Source: DASZVB01 sp036272055 (GTDB lineage Bacteria > Myxococcota_A > Polyangia > Polyangiales > Polyangiaceae). From it: DNA of 64,000 bases. The first letter of the stretch is position 1; each line of letters opens with the position of its first letter. The notes beneath the pieces were generated by a model, which saw only the letters and a program-made list of their open reading frames with translations, was not told where the DNA came from and did no database searches. Positions 60,069 through 64,000 of the stretch are shown one piece after another. The stretch is from positions 1-64,000 of the forward strand of contig DATAZL010000032.1 of NCBI GenBank assembly GCA_036272055.1, in the 5' to 3' direction. The position numbers were made by a program, and so were the translations under genes.

Positions 60069-60587
60069 TCAGGGCAGGGGAATCAGCTTGCCGCCGTTCC
60101 AGTTCACGGCGCCGAGACGGGCGGCGTTGTCGAACGGAGAGCACTCCGAGTCGGTGCAATGATTCAGGTATTCGGCCGGTTTCGACGGCGCGCACGCGAA
60201 GCAGTCCGCGGGGTTCTTCCCCGTCTTCGTCGGATCGCATTCCTCACCGCCACCATCCTCGCTACCGGCTCCGCCGGTGCCTGTCTTGCCACCGCTGGAA
60301 GGCGGCTCGCCGGCGTCGCCGGCGCTTCCCCCGCTGCCCGCGTCGGTGTTGCCACCACCGCTCGAGCCCGCGTCGGTCGTACCGCTACTGCCGCCGGTGG
60401 TGGAGGACGCGCCGGAGCTGCCGCCATTGCCGTGCGGCACGGCCGCGTCATCGTCTCCAATTGGAGGAGGGTTGTTGGTCGGAGCCGGATTGTCGCTGGA
60501 GCATCCCACCGACGCCGCGCCGCCTGCTGCGAGCGAAAGAGCAAGCGCGAAGCCCGTCCGGCGGAGAGAAGATTGAAGCGCGTTCAT
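60069..60587 (-). CDS. Exported lipoprotein, Gly/Ser linker and Cys-rich end (172 aa)
   Basis: The ATG at 60587 overlaps the PstS-like gene's stop codon (TGATG). A lipobox (AGGAASVGCSSD) leads to a long Gly/Ser/Thr linker with two DAG motifs. The C-terminal end (EECDPTKTGKNPADCFAC, LNHCTDSECSPFDN) is a small Cys-rich module. Function unknown. Confidence 0.7.
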   Translation of the reverse strand: MNALQSSLRRTGFALALSLAAGGAASVGCSSDNPAPTNNPPPIGDDDAAVPHGNGGSSGASSTTGGSSGTTDAGSSGGGNTDAGSGGSAGDAGEPPSSGGKTGTGGAGSEDGGGEECDPTKTGKNPADCFACAPSKPAEYLNHCTDSECSPFDNAARLGAVNWNGGKLIPLP

Positions 60588-61825
60588 CAGTAGGCCTCGC
60601 AGTAGCCGCTGGTGGCGTTGGAGGGAAAAAGGCGGCATTTCGGTTCGCTCTTGCTCTTGCAGTCCTTGTCGGCGGAGCAGACCGTCCCGGTCGTCGTGCC
60701 CGTCGCGTTCTTCTCGAAGTAATGGGTGCAAGGCACCGGTGGCGCGAACGAGCTGATCGCCCCCGCCGTCCCGTCGCGCGTCACCTGCATCGCGCACTGG
60801 GGAATGTCACCCGCCTTGATCGTCAGCGCGGCCACGTCGAGCCCGTCCGGAGCGTCGATGGTGCCGTTGAACCAGCCGACGAGATTGGCGACGTCGGCGT
60901 TGACGATCTTCTTCTTCGAATCGACGACCGCGAAGAAGTGGCCCGGCGTCCAAAGGAAATACTGCCCGCTTCGCACGTTGGCCTTGTCGCGCGCCGTGGC
61001 CGTCGAGTCCGGCCAGAACCCGCAACTCTGGCCCTTCGCCTGGAACGCGAGCGTCTTCACGCCCTTCGTCGCGTCCGCGGTCGAGCCGGAGACGAACCCG
61101 ATCGCATCCTGCCCGTTGCCGCTGCTCAGGTTCGTGACGTCGTCGGCGACGGCCTGGTTCGTCGTCTCGGACACGGTGCCCTTGAAGGCCGCCGGAGGGA
61201 CGCCGATCGCAGCCGCGACGAAGAGCTGCACGAAGGAGCTCGCCGTCCTCTGCACGGTGTGCGTGGGGTTCGCCCACGGCGGCACCTTGCCGTCTGCGCC
61301 GAAGCCGTAGATGAAGTAGAGCGCCTCGGCGCTGATCGACGCCTCGTTCGAGCCGGCGCCGGTGATGATGTTCACGGTCTGGATCGGCCCGGTGAAGTCA
61401 CCGACGTCCGCGGGCAGCGTCGTGTTCGGGCAGAAATCTGCCGTGTTACCCATGTGGGCGAAGTCCACCTCCTGACCGAGGACAGGGTCGGGACTGCATC
61501 CGTTCTCCAAGATCTTCGTCGCGTCGTTCGGATCGACGGTCCAGTACTTGAAGTCGCCGGTGACCTTCTTGTTCAGGAAGCCGGTGAACCCCGTGCAAGC
61601 GCTGGGATCGGAGAAGAGCAGCGTGACGGGGCTGGCGAGCGTCGAGAGCGCCGCGCCGACGCCCTTCAGGTCGTTCGTGATCGCGCTGCCCCCGGCTCCG
61701 AAGATCGGATGGGGCAAATTCAGGCTCGAGCACAGCGGCTTCTGCTGCGCGTGCGCGAGAGGGGCGGCGAGCGCTGCAGCGCCCACCAGCGCCGTGGCGA
61801 CGGCGCGGGACCTATTTCGAGACAT
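60587..61825 (-). CDS. Exported PstS-like substrate-binding protein (412 aa)
   Basis: The ATG at 61825 has GGAGG eight bases upstream. A signal peptide (LVGAAALAAPLAHAQQK) leads to a type II periplasmic-binding-protein fold: PIFGAGGSAITNDLKGVGAA, QTVNIITGAGSNEASISAEA, AIGFVSGSTADATKGVKTLA. This resembles the PstS/phosphate-binding family. No PstCAB genes are nearby, so it probably works with the porin and TonB system instead of an ABC permease. The substrate is unknown; phosphate is a guess based on the porin. Confidence 0.7.
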   Translation of the reverse strand: MSRNRSRAVATALVGAAALAAPLAHAQQKPLCSSLNLPHPIFGAGGSAITNDLKGVGAALSTLASPVTLLFSDPSACTGFTGFLNKKVTGDFKYWTVDPNDATKILENGCSPDPVLGQEVDFAHMGNTADFCPNTTLPADVGDFTGPIQTVNIITGAGSNEASISAEALYFIYGFGADGKVPPWANPTHTVQRTASSFVQLFVAAAIGVPPAAFKGTVSETTNQAVADDVTNLSSGNGQDAIGFVSGSTADATKGVKTLAFQAKGQSCGFWPDSTATARDKANVRSGQYFLWTPGHFFAVVDSKKKIVNADVANLVGWFNGTIDAPDGLDVAALTIKAGDIPQCAMQVTRDGTAGAISSFAPPVPCTHYFEKNATGTTTGTVCSADKDCKSKSEPKCRLFPSNATSGYCEAY

Positions 61826-61864
61826 CAAGAACCTCCAGTTAAAGAGACACCCGAGCGCGTGCCT

Positions 61865-61915
61865 TTCATGCGACCTGGCGCATAAACAGGCCGTATTCAC
61901 ACTCTTTCAATTTAT
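61865..61915 (-). promoter_or_regulatory. Candidate promoter of the PstS-like operon
   Basis: On the minus strand TTGAAA (61,907-61,912) is followed about 17 bases later by TTTATG-type sequence, a plausible sigma-70 pair upstream of the PstS-like gene. The match is imperfect and there is no obvious Pho box. Confidence 0.35.
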
Positions 61916-62045
61916 CCGATCGGCTAACTAGAGTAATGGACATCGCCCGTCAAGGGCCCTTCGTGGTGCCGCGAACGAAACAGAGTCTCGTCAGAGAGAC
62001 ACAGCGCGCACACCCGCGCCGGCGCAGAACGTCGTTGCCGTCGCT
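61916..62045. other. Intergenic region, no gene seen
   Basis: No convincing frame. It separates the PstS-like gene start from the end of the collapsed YeeE gene, both on the minus strand. Confidence 0.4.
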
Positions 62046-62437
62046 CTAGACGGTCACGGGTACGTCGCCCGGGTCGACGTCGCGCCAGGGCTCGCCGTCG
62101 GCGCTTTTGCGCCGCGCTCGCGCCACGTCGCCCAGCCAGAGCCCAGCCAGAGCCGCGACCACGAACACGACGGCGCCGAGTCGGCCGGAACCGAGGGCGA
62201 CCAGCGACGGACCTGGGCAATAGCCGCCGAGCCCCCAGGCGATCCCGAAGACGGCCGCTCCCACGATGAGCGGCGCATCGACCTGGGCGGGGCTCGCGAC
62301 GGCATCGCTGCCGCCGGCCGGAGAGCGTTGTGCAGAAGACCCGTGACGCCCGCGACGCGTCCCTGGGTGAACCAGAGCAACGCCGCGCCGAGGCCGATCA
62401 ACACACCGCCGAGAAGAGCGACGAGCATCGACATCAC
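62046..62437 (-). pseudogene. YeeE/YedE-type (sulfur transport) gene collapsed by frameshift and deletion
   Basis: From ATG 62437 one frame gives SMLVALLGGVLIGLGAALLW and GRVAGVTGLLHNAL, the first half of a YeeE/YedE membrane unit. A second frame continues with VDAPLIVGAAVFGIAWGLGG, YCPGPSLVALGSG and VFVVAALAGLWLGDVARARR, the second half. Between the two the expected 40-60 residues are missing. So two homologous halves are joined by a deletion with a frame change (near 62,325-62,345). The functional form would transport thiosulfate or another sulfur compound. An assembly error is possible. Confidence 0.65.
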
Positions 62438-62465
62438 CTAGCACCAGCCTCGCACGGAGACGCCC

Positions 62466-62498
62466 TTGACGCACGTCGATTGTCTACTATAAGAGACA
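62466..62498 (+). promoter_or_regulatory. Promoter and TGTCT palindrome before the DUF2325 gene
   Basis: TTGACG (62,466-62,471) and TATAAG (62,488-62,493) with a 16-base spacer form a good sigma-70-like promoter. The inverted repeat TGTCT-N8-AGACA (62,481-62,498) covers the -10, so it is a likely operator. The region also separates the gene from the divergent YeeE-type remnant. Confidence 0.55.
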
Positions 62499-62522
62499 CA
62501 AGTCCAGAAAGCGGGTATTCGT

Positions 62523-62852
62523 ATGCACGTTGGAATAGTCGGCGGAATCGATCGAGCGATGCCTCATTACCGGGCCGCCGCGGAGGACCGCGGGCACTCG
62601 ATCGAGTTTCACACCGGCGATCTCGCCGGTACGGGGCCGAGCACGCTCGAGGCAATGGTTCAGCGCTCGCAGCTCGTCGTCGTCGTGACGGACGTGAACA
62701 GCCACGGCGCGGTCTGGCAAGCCCGCCGCCTCGCCAGGCAGTACGCATGCTCGCTGGTGTTCGTCCGCAGGCTCGGCGTGGCCCGGCTCAGGGAGCTCGT
62801 CACCACGCACGACCCCGCGCGCGCGCAGAGCGCCTGCGCGCAGGGCGCCTGA
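62523..62852 (+). CDS. DUF2325-family protein (109 aa)
   Basis: The family pattern is evident: VGIVGGIDRAMPHYRAAAED at the start, GHSIEFHTGD, LEAMVQRSQLVVVVTDVNSH, GAVWQARRLARQYACSLVFV. DUF2325 proteins have a Rossmann-like fold and are often associated with redox or sulfur genes. The start is ATG 62523. Their biochemical function is unknown. Confidence 0.8.
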   Translation: MHVGIVGGIDRAMPHYRAAAEDRGHSIEFHTGDLAGTGPSTLEAMVQRSQLVVVVTDVNSHGAVWQARRLARQYACSLVFVRRLGVARLRELVTTHDPARAQSACAQGA

Positions 62853-62885
62853 TCGACGTCCGACGAGAAGAGAGAGGAGTCCGCG

Positions 62886-63707
62886 ATGGCCCCGCAATCC
62901 GTCTCGCATCACGCCACTAGAACGAACCAGCGCTCCGGCGTCCGGCATCGGGGGCTCCCTGAGACGGTTCCTCTGCGCGTCGGCGTCCTCGGTCTTTCTC
63001 ACGAGCCGGTGACGAGCCTCATCGAGCCGCTCTCGCGCGCCGCGCTGCCCGTCCATCCGATCCGCATTCGCCTCGGAACCGCCGCCACATCGGGAACCGA
63101 CGCTTCCAGCGCCAACCCCGTCTCGTTCACGCGAGCCATCCTCGACGAGCCGCTCGACGGACTCGTCCTGGTTGGTGACCCCGACGGCTCGCGCGTCAGC
63201 GACGGCGCGCTCCGGGAGCTCGGTGACATCCTCGATTACGCCCGTGGGTTCGTGCCCTCGACGCTCGGGCTCGGTGAGGGCGCGCTACTCCTCGCCACGG
63301 CGCTCGGCCTCGAGACGGAACGGCTCGACGGCGGGCTTCGGGGGCTCGTTCCTCAGCGCGTCCTCACGCGCGAGCACGCGCTCGTCCGGGGCAGCGGCGA
63401 GGTATTCTTCTCGGTCGAGGAACGGCGCTCACGCATCACCGACGGCTCGATCGACCGGGCTGTCGCGGCCCGCACGGTGATCCCCCTCGCTCACTCGCGT
63501 GACGGCGGGGTGTCACTCTTCGAGAGCGCCGACGGTCATCTCGGACGGCTCGAGCGCCCGCCCGCTCGCTTGCCGTCCGATGATCGTCTCAGCGCATTTC
63601 TCGACTCGGCAAGGGAGAGCGCGCGGGCGCACGCGGGCGCGTTCTTCGCGTCGTGGGTGCGGCGCGTGTACGAATCGAGCCGGAGAGCCGTCACGCTGCC
63701 GAAGTGA
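62886..63707 (+). CDS. MetA-like (homoserine O-succinyltransferase fold) protein without catalytic residues (273 aa)
   Basis: The overall pattern follows MetA: an N-terminal strand (PLRVGVLGLSHEPVTSLIEP), LDGLVLVGDPDGSRVSDGAL, FVPSTLGLGEGALLLATALG, then LVPQRVLTREHALVRGSGEV and, near the end, RAHAGAFFASWVRRVYESSR (compare the RSH...FSNW region of MetA). The nucleophile position (STLHxCWG in MetA) is LGLGEG, so Cys is Gly, and the HSR and HPEY motifs are missing. So it is a probable pseudoenzyme. RBS GAGAGGAG lies upstream of ATG 62886. It follows the DUF2325 gene by 33 bases. Confidence 0.6.
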   Translation: MAPQSVSHHATRTNQRSGVRHRGLPETVPLRVGVLGLSHEPVTSLIEPLSRAALPVHPIRIRLGTAATSGTDASSANPVSFTRAILDEPLDGLVLVGDPDGSRVSDGALRELGDILDYARGFVPSTLGLGEGALLLATALGLETERLDGGLRGLVPQRVLTREHALVRGSGEVFFSVEERRSRITDGSIDRAVAARTVIPLAHSRDGGVSLFESADGHLGRLERPPARLPSDDRLSAFLDSARESARAHAGAFFASWVRRVYESSRRAVTLPK

Positions 63708-64000
63708 CGAACGCGGCGACGCGCTCGACGACTCCCGCGTCTTGCAGGATGCGCCGGTGACCGAGTCCCTCCGTCGTGTACAGCGTCGCTGCCGGCCAGG
63801 CGCGCGCCATCTCGTCGCCGATGCGCCACGGCGCTTCGCGATCCTGGACGTCGTGCACGACGAGCCCCGGGATCGTCAGATCCTCCGCCAGGCGCGGCCC
63901 CTCGACGTCGAAGAGCGAGCCCCCGAGTCGTCGCTCGACGCGCCGCCGCACGCCACGCAGGACTCCGTCGGGCACGTCGAGCACGTTCTGGAAGGCCGTT
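63691..64000 (-). CDS. Alpha/beta hydrolase, C-terminal part, runs off the right edge
   Basis: Only the C-terminal 100 residues are in the window. LTIPGLVVHDVQDREAPW contains the acid Asp and TEGLGHRRILQDAGVV the catalytic His, both in the usual spacing of alpha/beta hydrolases. The gene ends at a TGA at 63691 and overlaps the convergent MetA-like gene by 17 bases. The N-terminal part with the nucleophile is outside the window. Confidence 0.75.
   Translation of the reverse strand, partial: TAFQNVLDVPDGVLRGVRRRVERRLGGSLFDVEGPRLAEDLTIPGLVVHDVQDREAPWRIGDEMARAWPAATLYTTEGLGHRRILQDAGVVERVAAFVTSAA

Noticed and set aside
60587..61825. Component of a complete Pst phosphate ABC transporter
   Set aside because: PstC, PstA, PstB and PhoU-like genes are absent around it; its neighbours are the porin and TonB system.

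Overview
The window looks like a chromosomal segment of a high-GC member of the Myxococcota, most likely Polyangia-like. The reasons are the strong G/C third-position bias, the many secreted lipoproteins with long Gly/Ser/Ala-rich linkers behind the lipobox, TonB-dependent receptors fused to a TonB-like domain, MauG-like peroxidases, and a formylglycine-generating-enzyme-like fusion protein. This placement is inferred from gene style; no rRNA gene is present to fix it.

Region 1 (1-12,782) is the right-hand part of an integrated phage-like element, read entirely on the minus strand. Starting at its right end it carries a tyrosine integrase, an excisionase-like HTH protein, a P4-type primase-helicase, small HTH and zinc-finger proteins, a scaffold-like protein, a coiled-coil protein, a jelly-roll-like structural protein and a tail tape measure protein. 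At the cut left edge sits a RelA/SpoT-type nucleotide synthetase fragment. The right end is marked by a 44-bp remnant of a tRNA-Glu 3' half (attR-like). No terminase, portal or capsid gene is visible here.

Region 2 (12,783-16,953) holds a GC-rich tandem repeat, a broken von Willebrand A lipoprotein gene, a ribbon-helix-helix-like protein with a palindrome over its start codon, a UbiB/ABC1-family kinase whose leader carries three TGTAATAC sites, and a small CPXCG protein.

Region 3 (16,963-26,627, minus) is a likely operon: ECF sigma factor, anti-sigma/TPR membrane protein, outer-membrane-like protein, a large lipoprotein with Asp/Cys-rich metal-binding-like repeats, a di-heme MauG-like peroxidase, and two further exported lipoproteins. 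Region 4 (27,272-36,793, minus) carries a Lon homologue without its catalytic serine, a giant peptidase/TPR/FGE fusion, an SGNH hydrolase, and a VKOR-OmpA-TlpA thiol-redox trio.

Region 5 (36,926-46,172) is mostly housekeeping: hisB, hisA, a TPR protein, pgsA, an orphan FliQ/SctS export protein translationally coupled to an EpmA-like gene, apt and surE. Region 6 (46,179-51,452, minus) is a complete sulfate assimilation operon: an Rrf2 regulator, sulfate-binding protein, cysT, cysW, cysA and cysK. Region 7 (51,617-61,825, minus) is a TonB-energised uptake system: PstS-like binding protein, lipoprotein, phosphate-selective-type porin, YfaP-like lipoprotein, ExbB, ExbD, TonB, a TonB-dependent receptor and a Cys-rich lipoprotein. 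Region 8 (62,046-64,000) has a collapsed YeeE-type gene, a DUF2325 protein, a MetA-fold pseudoenzyme and the end of an alpha/beta hydrolase gene.

The strongest leads for something undescribed are the sigma-controlled peroxidase/lipoprotein operon, the TonB-porin-PBP cluster, the serine-less Lon, the MetA-like pseudoenzyme and the RelA/SpoT cargo of the phage element. All calls come from reading the sequence; no database search was run.
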